This document shows positions 25,256 to 35,109 of a stretch of DNA of 64,000 nt, piece after piece. Source of the stretch: Vibrio profundi. Its GTDB lineage: Bacteria; Pseudomonadota; Gammaproteobacteria; Enterobacterales; Vibrionaceae. The notes under the pieces are model-generated. The model worked only from the letters and a program-made list of their open reading frames with translations, was not told the DNA's origin and did not search any database. The stretch is taken from contig NZ_RZIS01000010.1 in the NCBI RefSeq assembly GCF_005281835.1, forward strand, positions 1-64,000, given 5' to 3'. Both the position numbers and the translations under genes were made by a program. The stretch's first letter is position 1; each line of letters opens with the position of its first letter.

Positions 25256-26905
25256 ATGCTTGCTCAGTCAACAAAACCAACAACAAAAAGTTCGAACACT
25301 ACCGGAGCTACACCGACCGCCGAAGGCATGCTTGAGGTGACTGGTACCCTTTCACCAGAACATCAAGCTATTTTCCCTAAAGAAGCCCAAACCTTTTTAT
25401 CTCTGTTATGTGAAAAGTTCGCGTCAAAAGTAGATGAACTATTGATAGCAAGAGAAGTAAAGCAAGCTGCGATTGACGCTGGCCAAATGCCAGACTTCTT
25501 AGAAGATACGTTAGATATCCGTGAAGGCAGCTGGAAGATACAAGGAATCCCCCAAGATCTACAAGATCGTCGAGTAGAAATTACCGGACCTACCGATCGA
25601 AAAATGGTGATTAATGCACTGAATGCAAATGTAAAAGTGTTCATGGCCGATTTCGAAGACTCAATGGCCCCAGCATGGGACAAGGTACTTGATGGCCAAA
25701 TTAATTTACGTGATGCCAATGAAGGTACGATTAGCTATACCAACCCTACAAATGGTAAGCACTACCAGCTAGCGGAAGACCCTGCGGTATTGATTTGTCG
25801 AGTTCGTGGTCTGCATTTACGTGAAAAACACGTCACTTTTAACGGGGCCGTAATCCCTGGTGCGTTATTTGATTTCGCACTCTACTTCTACAACAACTAC
25901 CGAACGCTTCTTAAGAAAGGAAGTGGGCCGTACTTTTACGTACCAAAGCTTCAATCTCACCACGAAGCGAAATGGTGGAGTGAGGTATTCCATTTCACAG
26001 AAGATTATTTCGGGCTAGATACCGGAACGATCAAAGCCACGGTTTTAATTGAGACTTTGCCTGCGGTATTTGAAATGGACGAAATTCTATTTTCACTGAA
26101 AGAGCATATTGTCGGCCTTAACTGTGGACGTTGGGATTACATTTTTAGCTATATCAAAACCTTGCGTAAACATTCGGATCGCGTGCTTCCTGATCGCCAA
26201 GTGGTGACTATGGATAAGCCTTTCCTTAATGCGTACTCAAGACTGCTAGTCAGAACGTGTCACCGTCGCGGAGCATTTGCAATGGGAGGTATGGCCGCCT
26301 TTATCCCTGCAAAAGATGCACAAGCGAATCAACAAGTACTAGATAAAGTTCATAACGATAAAACACTGGAAGCAAATAACGGACACGATGGTACTTGGGT
26401 GGCACACCCTGGGTTGGCCGATACAGCAATAGCGGTTTTTGATGAAACATTAGGTGAAAGAACCAATCAGTTGGATGTCAGCAGAGAGAAAGATGAAGTC
26501 ATCACTGCGCAACAGCTATTGGAACCTTGTGATGGAGCCATTACGGAACAGGGCATGCGCCATAACATTCGAGTTGCACTGCAATATATCGAAGCATGGA
26601 TTTCTGGTAACGGTTGTGTGCCTATCTACGGCTTAATGGAAGACGCAGCAACGGCAGAGATTTCGAGAGCTTCTATCTGGCAATGGATTCAGCATGGCAA
26701 AACACTTGATAACGGCCAAGTCGTGACGAAAGCGCTGTTTGAAGAGTACTTAGCCGAAGAAGTACTCGTTGTGAAGCAAGAAGTAGGGGAAGAGCGATTT
26801 AATAGCGGTCGCTTTGATGAAGCTTCTAAATTGATGGCTCGCTTGACCACCAGTGATGAGCTCGTGAATTTCTTAACTATTCCAGGTTATGACTACCTCG
26901 ATTAA
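25256..26905 (+). CDS. aceB: Malate synthase A
   Basis: A 549-residue malate synthase A (E. coli 533) that condenses glyoxylate with acetyl-CoA to malate. The start is ATG 25256, behind the strong AAAGGAAAGGG; an in-frame upstream ATG at 25205 lacks a ribosome site and homology. The conserved barrel segments are VFMADFEDSMAPAWD, ICRVRGLHLREKHV, GLNCGRWDYIFSYIKTLRKH and MGGMAAFIPAK. It precedes aceA by 159 bp on the same strand. With it, the cell can grow on acetate, fatty acids or chitin-derived acetate while bypassing the decarboxylating TCA steps. Confidence 0.97.
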   Translation: MLAQSTKPTTKSSNTTGATPTAEGMLEVTGTLSPEHQAIFPKEAQTFLSLLCEKFASKVDELLIAREVKQAAIDAGQMPDFLEDTLDIREGSWKIQGIPQDLQDRRVEITGPTDRKMVINALNANVKVFMADFEDSMAPAWDKVLDGQINLRDANEGTISYTNPTNGKHYQLAEDPAVLICRVRGLHLREKHVTFNGAVIPGALFDFALYFYNNYRTLLKKGSGPYFYVPKLQSHHEAKWWSEVFHFTEDYFGLDTGTIKATVLIETLPAVFEMDEILFSLKEHIVGLNCGRWDYIFSYIKTLRKHSDRVLPDRQVVTMDKPFLNAYSRLLVRTCHRRGAFAMGGMAAFIPAKDAQANQQVLDKVHNDKTLEANNGHDGTWVAHPGLADTAIAVFDETLGERTNQLDVSREKDEVITAQQLLEPCDGAITEQGMRHNIRVALQYIEAWISGNGCVPIYGLMEDAATAEISRASIWQWIQHGKTLDNGQVVTKALFEEYLAEEVLVVKQEVGEERFNSGRFDEASKLMARLTTSDELVNFLTIPGYDYLD

Positions 26906-27064
26906 TTCGAGTAGGCGTAATCAGATAAATAGCAACATCATAATTTTTAATAACAATTTTACATCCAATAACGTGAACATTCGCTTTCGACATCAGGTTC
27001 AGTCGTACTGATCAAGGAAAGAACAATAAAGCGCAAGATGCGCTAATAATGAGAGGGATAGACC

Positions 27065-28378
27065 ATGACATTAACTCGCCGCCAACAAATCGAAGCTCTG
27101 GAAAAAGACTGGGCAACTAATCCACGTTGGACAAACGTGAAACGTACTTACACAGCAGAGGAAGTGGTTGAACTACGTGGTTCGGTAGTTCCTGCAAATA
27201 CTCTAGCACAACGTGGCGCAGACAAGCTTTGGGAGCTAGTCAATGGTTCATCTAAAAAAGGCTATGTGAACTGTTTGGGTGCGTTGACTGGCGGACAAGC
27301 CGTTCAGCAAGCTAAAGCTGGCATTGAAGCGATTTACCTATCAGGTTGGCAGGTAGCGGCGGATAACAATACAGCTTCTACTATGTATCCTGACCAATCC
27401 CTGTACCCAGTAGATTCTGTACCGTCAGTGGTTAAACGCATTAATAACTCTTTCCGTCGCGCAGACCAAATTCAGTGGGCTGGTGGTAAAACGCCAGAAG
27501 ACGAAGGCGGCATCGATTACTTCTTACCGATCGTAGCGGATGCTGAAGCTGGCTTTGGTGGTGTTTTGAATGCTTATGAGCTGATGAAAAACATGATTGA
27601 CTCTGGCGCGGCAGGTGTTCACTTCGAAGACCAACTGGCTTCCGTGAAGAAATGTGGCCACATGGGCGGTAAAGTATTGGTTCCTACTCAAGAAGCCGTA
27701 CAAAAACTGGTAGCGGCTCGCTTAGCTGCTGACGTAGCAGGTACAACAACTCTAGTAATTGCTCGTACCGATGCAAATGCAGCTGACCTACTGACTTCAG
27801 ATTGTGACCCGTACGATCGTGACTTCATTCAAGGTGAGCGTACAGCAGAAGGTTTCTATCGCGTGAAAGCGGGTATCGACCAAGCGATTTCTCGTGGCCT
27901 AGCTTACGCACCATATGCAGACTTAATCTGGTGTGAAACAGCGACGCCTTGTTTAGAAGAAGCGCGTAAGTTTGCAGAAGCGATTCACGCTGAGTACCCA
28001 GATCAACTTCTGGCTTACAACTGCTCACCATCGTTTAACTGGGAGAAAAACCTAGATTCAGAGACGATTGCTAAGTTCCAACAAGAGCTGGCAGACATGG
28101 GCTACAAGTATCAATTCATCACGCTAGCGGGTATTCATAACATGTGGTTCAACATGTTTGAACTGGCTCATGCTTATGCGCAAGGTGAAGGTATGCGCCA
28201 CTACGTAGAAAAAGTACAACGCCCTGAGTTTGAAGCCGCAGAAAAAGGTTACACATTCGTAGCGCACCAACAAGAAGTGGGTACAGGTTACTTCGACCGA
28301 ATGACGAACACGATTCAAGGTGGTAACTCATCAGTAACAGCGTTAACTGGCTCGACAGAAGAAGATCAATTCTCTTAA
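27065..28378 (+). CDS. aceA: Isocitrate lyase
   Basis: A 437-residue isocitrate lyase (E. coli 434) that splits isocitrate into glyoxylate and succinate, the branch-point reaction of the glyoxylate shunt. The catalytic-loop motif KKCGHMGGKVLVP is present at about 197-209, together with DAEAGFGG (metal binding) and YNCSPSFNW. The start is ATG 27065 with GAGAGGGA upstream. It follows aceB by 159 bp, a gap with no obvious terminator, so co-transcription is likely. No aceK (isocitrate dehydrogenase kinase) is adjacent, unlike in E. coli. A good terminator follows. Confidence 0.98.
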   Translation: MTLTRRQQIEALEKDWATNPRWTNVKRTYTAEEVVELRGSVVPANTLAQRGADKLWELVNGSSKKGYVNCLGALTGGQAVQQAKAGIEAIYLSGWQVAADNNTASTMYPDQSLYPVDSVPSVVKRINNSFRRADQIQWAGGKTPEDEGGIDYFLPIVADAEAGFGGVLNAYELMKNMIDSGAAGVHFEDQLASVKKCGHMGGKVLVPTQEAVQKLVAARLAADVAGTTTLVIARTDANAADLLTSDCDPYDRDFIQGERTAEGFYRVKAGIDQAISRGLAYAPYADLIWCETATPCLEEARKFAEAIHAEYPDQLLAYNCSPSFNWEKNLDSETIAKFQQELADMGYKYQFITLAGIHNMWFNMFELAHAYAQGEGMRHYVEKVQRPEFEAAEKGYTFVAHQQEVGTGYFDRMTNTIQGGNSSVTALTGSTEEDQFS

Positions 28379-28422
28379 TGAAAAGTTCTCTTAACCAACA
28401 ATAACTATAATCAATCCATTTT

Positions 28423-28449
28423 GAGCGGCCTAAGTGCCGCTCTTTTTTT
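28423..28449 (+). terminator. Intrinsic terminator of aceBA
   Basis: GAGCGGC pairs with GCCGCTC around CTAAGT and is followed by seven Ts, 45 bases after the aceA stop. Confidence 0.92.
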
Positions 28450-28565
28450 GGATAGATGATACGAGGCGTAACGATTCGCTTCTATCACTAAAGTTTATTG
28501 CCATCACTAAAGCTCGTAGCTGTCGTTAAAGTGACTTTTTCTTGTTTAAAAGAAAGTGAACACCA

Positions 28566-29009
28566 TTAAGCGTCGACTTCTTCGGGTTCCACTTCCTCTT
28601 GCAGTTCAAGTAGGTTAATGGCGATAGTCACGAAGTCGCTGTCTGTAATGATCCCAACCAATTCGTTTTTGTCTACAACAGGTAAACAACCCACTTTGTG
28701 CTTTTGCATATAGATGGCACTTTCTTTAAGACCTGCTCTGGGTTCTACCGTCATGATGTTTGTGTGCATCACGTCTTTGAGTGGTGTCGAAAGCGTAAAC
28801 GATTGAGCGCTAGGGATGTTTTGTAAGCTCGACTCTTGAGCGGACAATATGTCACGCTGTGTTACGACGCCAAGTAGCTGACGCTCTGCATCGACAACAG
28901 GAATATGGCGAATATCTAATGCGTCCATAGTGCTTTTTGCATCGGATAATGTATGTGAACGTAACAAGGTGTGAGGGTTACGAGTCATCATATCTTCAAC
29001 TTTGATCAT
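28566..29009 (-). CDS. Two-CBS-domain protein
   Basis: A 147-residue protein made only of a tandem CBS (Bateman) pair. CBS1 is about residues 7-55 (VEDMMTRNPHTL, RHIPVVDAERQLLGVVTQRDIL) and CBS2 about 80-133 (LKDVMHTNIMTVEP, VGCLPVVDKNELVGIITDSDFV). Such proteins bind adenine nucleotides and regulate partner proteins; no partner is evident. The start is ATG 29009, set by a near-perfect AAAGGAGGT; the in-frame ATG at 29027 is upstream of that site. The C terminus is very acidic (EEVEPEEVDA). It is divergent from queA across 259 bp. Confidence 0.93.
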   Translation of the reverse strand: MIKVEDMMTRNPHTLLRSHTLSDAKSTMDALDIRHIPVVDAERQLLGVVTQRDILSAQESSLQNIPSAQSFTLSTPLKDVMHTNIMTVEPRAGLKESAIYMQKHKVGCLPVVDKNELVGIITDSDFVTIAINLLELQEEVEPEEVDA

Positions 29010-29268
29010 CACGACCTCCTTTATCATTATGAGTTACTTCAACTATAGTTTTTTCCATAATAAATATCTGAGAGCTAACTCATTTTTAGGTCAGCTTTAT
29101 GCAAACTATTTCCTGCTTAATAAAGGTGGTTTTTATCGATGCATTTTTACGCCTCTTTACAATAATCCGACCTATCAAACCTTGCTATTGCGTGGTGTAA
29201 GCCTATACTAGCCCACTGCGAAAAATTTACTCGCGTCATATTCTTTACCAACGAGACAGACCAGAACA

Positions 29269-30321
29269 ATGCAAGTTTCAGATTTTCACTTTGAACTACC
29301 TGATGAGCTTATTGCTCGTTACCCTCAAGAGGAACGTACCGCTAGCCGACTACTTCAATTAGATGGCAATACTGGTGCGTTAACGGATGGTTCTTTTAAG
29401 AACGTATTAGATTTGGTTCAGCCAGGCGATTTAGTGGTATTCAATAATACCCGAGTGATCCCCGCGCGCTTGTTTGGTCGTAAAGAATCTGGCGGTAAGT
29501 TAGAAGTACTTGTTGAAAGGATGCTTGATGAAAAAAGCATTCTTGCACATGTGCGTTGTTCTAAATCACCAAAGCCAGGAACCAAGCTTTTCTTGGGTGA
29601 AAATGACGAATACCAAGCGGAAATGGTAGCGCGTCACGATGCGTTATTTGAAATCCGTTTTACTTCCGACGAAAGTGTACTGAACATCTTGAACGATGTG
29701 GGCCACATGCCACTACCACCGTACATTGATCGCCCTGACGAAGATGCAGATAAAGAGCGTTATCAAACGGTTTATAATGAAAAACCGGGTGCGGTAGCAG
29801 CGCCAACCGCTGGTCTTCACTTCGATGATAATTTGTTAGACCAAATCAAAGCGAAAGGCGTGGAGTTTGCGTACGTTACTTTGCACGTAGGTGCAGGAAC
29901 GTTCCAACCAGTGAAGGTCGATAATATTAACGATCATCACATGCATGCTGAGTATGTAGAGGTCCCGCAAGAAGTAGTAGATGCGATTGCCGCAACTAAA
30001 GCTCGCGGTGGACGCATTATTGCTGTTGGTACTACTTCAGTTCGTTCTCTGGAAAGCGCAGCGCAAGACGCACTGAAAAATGGTACTGAGTTAGTCCCAT
30101 TCTTTGGTGATACTGAAATCTTTATTTTCCCAGGTTACGAATATCAGTTAGTTGATTGCTTAATCACTAATTTCCACTTGCCTGAATCTACCTTAATTAT
30201 GTTAGTGAGCGCTTTTGCAGGTTACGAAAACGTAATGGGTGCATATGAACATGCAGTGAAGAATGAATATCGCTTCTTTAGCTACGGCGATGCGATGTTC
30301 ATCAATAAGAAAACAAGCTAG
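29269..30321 (+). CDS. queA: tRNA preQ1(34) S-adenosylmethionine ribosyltransferase-isomerase
   Basis: A 350-residue QueA (E. coli 356). It transfers and isomerises the ribose of S-adenosylmethionine onto preQ1 at tRNA position 34, forming epoxyqueuosine. Diagnostic segments are FHFELPDELIARYPQEER at the start, FNNTRVIPARL, GAVAAPTAGLHF, and TLHVGAGTFQPV, with LITNFHLPESTL near the end. It is the first gene of the queA-tgt-yajC-secD-secF cluster conserved in gammaproteobacteria. A 190-bp gap with hairpins separates it from tgt. Confidence 0.98.
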   Translation: MQVSDFHFELPDELIARYPQEERTASRLLQLDGNTGALTDGSFKNVLDLVQPGDLVVFNNTRVIPARLFGRKESGGKLEVLVERMLDEKSILAHVRCSKSPKPGTKLFLGENDEYQAEMVARHDALFEIRFTSDESVLNILNDVGHMPLPPYIDRPDEDADKERYQTVYNEKPGAVAAPTAGLHFDDNLLDQIKAKGVEFAYVTLHVGAGTFQPVKVDNINDHHMHAEYVEVPQEVVDAIAATKARGGRIIAVGTTSVRSLESAAQDALKNGTELVPFFGDTEIFIFPGYEYQLVDCLITNFHLPESTLIMLVSAFAGYENVMGAYEHAVKNEYRFFSYGDAMFINKKTS

Positions 30322-30442
30322 CTTCACGGCTCGTCGTTAGATAAAGCTAAACATACCGAATTTACGAGTGCTAGCAGTAGGCTAGGAGTCGAGATAGATA
30401 AGCTATCTTACCTCTCGCAAGGAATAAGCGACCGCTCCTCAG

Positions 30443-30469
30443 AGAGCCTTAAGTGGTTGTTAAGGCTCT
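30443..30469 (+). other. Hairpin in the queA-tgt spacer
   Basis: A perfect 10-bp stem, AGAGCCTTAA pairing TTAAGGCTCT, with loop GTGGTTG. No U-run follows, so it is more likely a processing or stability element, or a weak attenuator, than a full terminator. It ends 42 bases before the tgt start. Confidence 0.55.
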
Positions 30470-30511
30470 GAATTAACAGTCAGATTGTTTCTCTGGCATA
30501 TTGGAGGCTTC

Positions 30512-31642
30512 GTGAAATTAAAATACGAACTTAAAAAAACAAACAGCGGCGCACGTCGTGGTCAACTTCAGTTTGAACGCGGTACGGTTGAAACCCCTGC
30601 ATTCATGCCTGTAGGTACTTACGGAACTGTTAAAGGTATGACGCCTGAAGAAGTAAAAGACACAGGCGCTGAGATTCTACTGGGTAACACATTCCATCTA
30701 TGGCTACGTCCTGGTCAAGAAATCATGAAAATGCACGGTGACTTGCACGATTTCATGAACTGGCAAGGTCCTATCCTGACTGATTCAGGCGGCTTCCAAG
30801 TATTCAGCTTAGGTGCGATGCGTAAAATCACTGAAGAGGGTGTACATTTCCGTAACCCAGTAAACGGTGACAAGATCTTCATGGACGCAGAAAAGTCTAT
30901 GGAAATCCAAAAAGACCTAGGTTCTGACATCGTTATGATTTTCGACGAGTGTACGCCTTACCCTGCGACACACAAAGAAGCGAAAGACTCGATGGAGATG
31001 TCTCTACGTTGGGCTGAGCGTTCACGTAACCACTTCGACAAACTTGAAAACCCGAATTCACTATTCGGTATCGTTCAAGGTGGTGTGTACGAAGACCTAC
31101 GTGATGTATCTGTTAAAGGCCTAACTGAAATTGGCTTCGATGGATACGCGGTTGGTGGCCTAGCAGTAGGTGAGCCAAAAGAAGATATGCACCGTATCCT
31201 TGAGCACACATGTCCTCAACTGCCAGAAGATAAGCCTCGTTACCTAATGGGTGTGGGCAAACCTGAAGACTTAGTTGAAGGTGTTCGTCGCGGTATCGAC
31301 ATGTTTGACTGTGTAATGCCAACGCGAAATGCGCGTAATGGCCACCTGTTTGTAACTGAAGGTGTGATCAAGATCCGTAATGCGAAGCATAAAACGGATA
31401 CAACGCCTCTAGATTCAGAGTGTGACTGTTACACTTGTAAGAATTACAGCAAATCTTACCTACATCATTTGGATCGCTGTAATGAAATCCTAGGTGCAAG
31501 ACTGAACACCATTCACAACCTGCGTTTCTACCAACGAGTAATGTCAGACATCCGTCAATCTATTGATGAAGATCGTTTTGAAGAGTTCGTTGAGGAGTTC
31601 TACGCACGAATGGGACGTGAAGTGCCACCACTAGGTAAATAG
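30512..31642 (+). CDS. tgt: tRNA-guanine transglycosylase
   Basis: A 376-residue Tgt (E. coli 375) that exchanges guanine 34 for preQ1 in tRNAs with GUN anticodons, the step before QueA. The start is GTG 30512, behind GGAGG, giving KLKYELKKTNSGARRG; a TTG-started longer frame from 30485 is not supported. The catalytic Asp region is LTDSGGFQVFSLG, the second Asp lies in GIDMFDCVMPTRNARNG, and zinc ligands are in CDCYTCKNYSKSYLHHL. The next gene, yajC, follows after 115 bp. Confidence 0.98.
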   Translation: MKLKYELKKTNSGARRGQLQFERGTVETPAFMPVGTYGTVKGMTPEEVKDTGAEILLGNTFHLWLRPGQEIMKMHGDLHDFMNWQGPILTDSGGFQVFSLGAMRKITEEGVHFRNPVNGDKIFMDAEKSMEIQKDLGSDIVMIFDECTPYPATHKEAKDSMEMSLRWAERSRNHFDKLENPNSLFGIVQGGVYEDLRDVSVKGLTEIGFDGYAVGGLAVGEPKEDMHRILEHTCPQLPEDKPRYLMGVGKPEDLVEGVRRGIDMFDCVMPTRNARNGHLFVTEGVIKIRNAKHKTDTTPLDSECDCYTCKNYSKSYLHHLDRCNEILGARLNTIHNLRFYQRVMSDIRQSIDEDRFEEFVEEFYARMGREVPPLGK

Positions 31643-31757
31643 TTTCTTAGTATCTTTTTGCGAGCCCTATCTCTGTTCAAGGAGTTAGGGCTTGAAAACG
31701 AAAGGGTACAGCCCAATTAGTTGGATTATCAATAAAATATAAATAGAGGATGTTTTA

Positions 31758-32087
31758 ATGTTTATTTCTCAAGCTCACGCAGCAGCAGAAGGTGCACCAG
31801 CAGGCGGCGGTTTCGAAATGCTAATCATGCTAGGTATGTTCGCTGTGATCTTCTACTTCATGATTTACCGCCCACAAGCTAAGCGCGTAAAAGAGCATAA
31901 GAACCTTATGTCTTCTATGGGTAAAGGTGATGAAGTACTAACAAGCGGTGGTCTAGTGGGTAAAATCACTAAAATCGCTGAAGATAACGACTACGTTTCA
32001 ATTGAGCTTAACGCTAACAATGAAGTTGTAATCAAAAAAGACTTCGTAACAGCTGTGCTACCAAAAGGCACTCTGAAATCTCTATAA
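31758..32087 (+). CDS. yajC: Sec translocon accessory subunit YajC
   Basis: A 109-residue single-span inner-membrane protein (E. coli 110). The transmembrane segment is about residues 20-38 (MLIMLGMFAVIFYFMIYRP), followed by the conserved RPQAKRVKEHKNLMSSMGKGDEVLTSGGLVGKI. It associates with SecDF and the SecYEG translocon, and also interacts with AcrB in E. coli. It is upstream of secD by 20 bp. Confidence 0.97.
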   Translation: MFISQAHAAAEGAPAGGGFEMLIMLGMFAVIFYFMIYRPQAKRVKEHKNLMSSMGKGDEVLTSGGLVGKITKIAEDNDYVSIELNANNEVVIKKDFVTAVLPKGTLKSL

Positions 32088-32107
32088 ACAGCTAGAGGAT
32101 CCTCGCT

Positions 32108-33964
32108 GTGCTAAACCGTTATCCGTTATGGAAGTATTTGATGGTGGTGTTTACCATTGCCATCGCAGCGCTTTACGCTCTTCCAAATATATACGGTGAA
32201 GATCCGGCAGTTCAAGTTACAGGGGCGCGTGGCGCCTCTGTAGATATGTCGACGCTGGATGCTGTCACCAAAGCTCTTGATGCTGAGAGCCTTTCCCATA
32301 AATCCGTTGCTCTCGAAAACGGTTCTATTCTTGTTCGTTTCAGCGACACTGACACTCAAATCAGCGCTCGCGATGTCATCACTGACGCACTAGGCAACGA
32401 TGTAATTGTTGCACTAAACCTTGCTGCTTCTACTCCTGATTGGCTTGAATCTATTGGTGCTGCACCAATGAAACTTGGCCTAGATCTACGTGGTGGTGTT
32501 CACTTCTTAATGGAAGTGGATATGGATGCTGCGATGGAGAAGCTGGTTGGTCAGCAAGAAGAAGCGTTCCGTAGTGAACTACGTGAAGAAAAAATTCGCT
32601 ACCGCGCGATTCGCCCATCAGGTAAAGATGCAGTCGAAGTATTGCTACGTAATGAAGAGCAGTTAGCAGAAGCGAAAACATTGCTTCAGTCTAAGCACCA
32701 AGATATGACGTTTGTAGATTCTGAATCTAACGGTCGTTTTTCTTTGATTGCTACTTTTACTGATACTCGCTTACAAGAAATTCGTAACTACGCGGTTGAG
32801 CAAAACATCACGATTCTACGTAACCGTGTGAATGAGCTTGGTGTAGCGGAACCACTAGTGCAACGCCAAGGTGCAAGCCGTATCGTGGTTGAGCTTCCAG
32901 GTGTTCAAGACACTGCACGTGCGAAAGAAATTCTTGGTGCAACGGCAACGCTAGAATTCCGTGAAGTTGACGATAAAGCTGATTTAGCAGCAGCGGCAAG
33001 TGGTCGTGCTCCTGCTGGCAGTGAAATCAAACAAGATCGCGATGGCCGTCCAGTTGTGCTTAAAAAGCGTGTAATCCTTGGTGGTTCAAGCATTACAGAT
33101 GCAAGCTCAAGTGTTGATGAATATGGTCGTCCTCAAGTTAACATCTCGCTAGACAGCGAAGGTGGTAGCAAGATGTCTGCATTCTCTCGTCAAAATATCG
33201 GTAAGCTTATGGCTACGGTATTCGCCGAGTACAAAGACAGCGGTCGTAAAACGCCAGATGGTCGCGTTATCTTAACTAAGCATGAAGAAGTGATTAACCA
33301 AGCGACGATTCAGTCTGCACTTGGTCGTAATTTCCGAATCACAGGTATCGACTCAGCAGCTGAAGCACATAACCTTGCACTTCTTTTACGTGCTGGTGCA
33401 TTGATTGCGCCTATCTCTATTGTTGAAGAACGTACGATTGGTCCATCTATGGGTCAGCAGAACATTGACATGGGTATCATGGCGATGATCTGGGGTATGG
33501 CGGCAGTAATGCTATTTACTCTGATGTACTACCGTAAGTTTGGCTTGATTGCTAACGTTGCACTAATGGCAAACCTTGTTTTGATTATCGGTGTGATGTC
33601 GATGATCCCAGGGGCGACTATGACGCTGCCAGGTATTGCCGGTATTGTATTAACCGTGGGTATGGCGGTGGATGCGAACGTCCTGATTTTTGAACGTATA
33701 CGTGAAGAAATTCGTGAAGGACGTAATCCTCAGCAAGCTATCCATCAGGGTTATGCGAACGCGTTTAGTACTATTGCCGATGCAAACATCACCACGCTCT
33801 TAACCGCTATCATCCTATTTGCTGTAGGTACTGGTGCGATTAAAGGTTTCGCGGTGACATTATCTATCGGTATCATCACTTCTATGTTTACTGCGATTGT
33901 AGGTACACGCTGTATCGTGAACCTAATGTATGGCGGCAAGCGTATTAAGAAATTGTCGATCTAA
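32108..33964 (+). CDS. secD: Protein translocase subunit SecD
   Basis: A 618-residue inner-membrane protein (E. coli 615). A first membrane helix (about 8-27) is followed by the large periplasmic P1 region, including LGLDLRGGVHFLMEVDM. The C-terminal RND-like five-helix bundle has GPSMGQQNIDMG, GIAGIVLTVGMAVDANVLIFERIREE and FAVTLSIGIITSMFTAIVGTR split around membrane segments. With SecF it uses the proton gradient to complete protein export. The GTG start at 32108 is preceded by GAGG. It is 14 bp before secF. Confidence 0.98.
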   Translation: MLNRYPLWKYLMVVFTIAIAALYALPNIYGEDPAVQVTGARGASVDMSTLDAVTKALDAESLSHKSVALENGSILVRFSDTDTQISARDVITDALGNDVIVALNLAASTPDWLESIGAAPMKLGLDLRGGVHFLMEVDMDAAMEKLVGQQEEAFRSELREEKIRYRAIRPSGKDAVEVLLRNEEQLAEAKTLLQSKHQDMTFVDSESNGRFSLIATFTDTRLQEIRNYAVEQNITILRNRVNELGVAEPLVQRQGASRIVVELPGVQDTARAKEILGATATLEFREVDDKADLAAAASGRAPAGSEIKQDRDGRPVVLKKRVILGGSSITDASSSVDEYGRPQVNISLDSEGGSKMSAFSRQNIGKLMATVFAEYKDSGRKTPDGRVILTKHEEVINQATIQSALGRNFRITGIDSAAEAHNLALLLRAGALIAPISIVEERTIGPSMGQQNIDMGIMAMIWGMAAVMLFTLMYYRKFGLIANVALMANLVLIIGVMSMIPGATMTLPGIAGIVLTVGMAVDANVLIFERIREEIREGRNPQQAIHQGYANAFSTIADANITTLLTAIILFAVGTGAIKGFAVTLSIGIITSMFTAIVGTRCIVNLMYGGKRIKKLSI

Positions 33965-33978
33965 GGCTGGATTTAATT

Positions 33979-34926
33979 ATGTTTCAAATAATGAAAGCGG
34001 ACAAATTGATCGACTTTATGCGTTGGTCAAAAGTCGCATTCGTCTTATCTATCCTCATGATTGGTACGGCAATCTTTACTCTTTCAACTAAATCGTTGAA
34101 CTGGGGGCTAGATTTTACAGGCGGTACTTTGATTGAAGTCGGTTTTGAACAACCTGCTAACCTAGAAAATATCCGAAGCGCTCTAGAAGCAAAAGGGTTT
34201 GGTGATGCAACCGTTCAAAACTTTGGTTCAGCTCGTGATGTAATGGTTCGTCTTCGTCCTCGCGACGGTGTGGCGGGCGAAACGTTAGGCAATCAAATCT
34301 TATCTGCAATTGAGCAAGGTACGGGCGAGCAAGTAGAAATGCGTCGTATCGAATTCGTGGGTCCAAACGTTGGTGATGAACTGACAGAAGCTGGTGGCCT
34401 TGCGATTTTGGTATCACTGATCTGTATCTTGATTTACGTATCGGTACGTTTTGAATGGCGCTTAGCGGCGGGGGCGGTATTAGCACTTGCGCACGATGTG
34501 ATTATCACATTAGGCGTGTTCTCGTTGATGCAAATTGAAGTGGACTTAACTATCGTTGCTGCATTGCTTACGGTAGTCGGCTACTCACTCAACGATACCA
34601 TAGTGGTATTTGACCGGATCCGTGAAAACTTCCGCAAGATGCGTAAAGGTGAAGCGCCTGAAGTAATGAACAGTTCAATTACTCAAACATTGAGCCGTAC
34701 TTTGATCACTTCTGGTACTACATTATTCGTTGTGATTGCTTTGTTTACCCAAGGCGGCGCAATGATTCATGGTTTCGCGACAGCACTTCTACTTGGTATT
34801 ACCGTTGGTACTTACTCTTCTATCTACGTGGCTTCAGCCCTAGCGATGAAGTTGGGTATTACACGTGAGCACCTAATGCCACCTCAAATAGAGAAAGAAG
34901 GCGAAGAATTTGACGAGATGCCATAA
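33979..34926 (+). CDS. secF: Protein translocase subunit SecF
   Basis: A 315-residue partner of SecD (E. coli 323). The sequence has membrane helix 1 (about 18-38), the motif NWGLDFTGGTLIEVGFE, a periplasmic P4 domain, RIEFVGPNVGDELTE, then the five-helix RND bundle. That bundle contains ALAHDVIITLGVFSLM, YSLNDTIVVFDRIRENFRK and SRTLITSGTTLFVV. It is the last gene of the cluster and is followed by a terminator. Confidence 0.98.
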   Translation: MFQIMKADKLIDFMRWSKVAFVLSILMIGTAIFTLSTKSLNWGLDFTGGTLIEVGFEQPANLENIRSALEAKGFGDATVQNFGSARDVMVRLRPRDGVAGETLGNQILSAIEQGTGEQVEMRRIEFVGPNVGDELTEAGGLAILVSLICILIYVSVRFEWRLAAGAVLALAHDVIITLGVFSLMQIEVDLTIVAALLTVVGYSLNDTIVVFDRIRENFRKMRKGEAPEVMNSSITQTLSRTLITSGTTLFVVIALFTQGGAMIHGFATALLLGITVGTYSSIYVASALAMKLGITREHLMPPQIEKEGEEFDEMP

Positions 34927-34957
34927 GAGTTAAGTTGGCTTTCAAAGATTCGAATAC

Positions 34958-34986
34958 AACCGCTGGGAAACTGGCGGTTTTTTTGT
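34958..34986 (+). terminator. Intrinsic terminator after secF
   Basis: AACCGC pairs with GCGGTT, extended by wobble pairs, around a GGGAAA-type loop and followed by a run of seven Ts. It ends the queA/tgt/sec transcript. Confidence 0.85.
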
Positions 34987-35056
34987 GCTTGGGATTTACG
35001 GTAGTACTTTTTAGAAGGGCTGATTGGGTTTACAGGAGTTTTATCTTAGGCATAAA

Positions 35057-35083
35057 AAAGCCCCGCTCATAGAGCGGGGCTTT
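35057..35083 (-). terminator. Intrinsic terminator of suhB
   Basis: AAAGCCCCGCTC pairs with GAGCGGGGCTTT around ATA; read on the minus strand it is followed by a run of Ts. It lies 27 bases past the suhB stop. Confidence 0.92.
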
Positions 35084-35109
35084 CAGTAATCAGCGTGACG
35101 GGCTAAGGA

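Noticed and set aside
29002..29211. Plus-strand 69-codon frame between the CBS gene and queA
   Set aside because: It overlaps the CBS start and ribosome site on the other strand and has no family features or ribosome site of its own.
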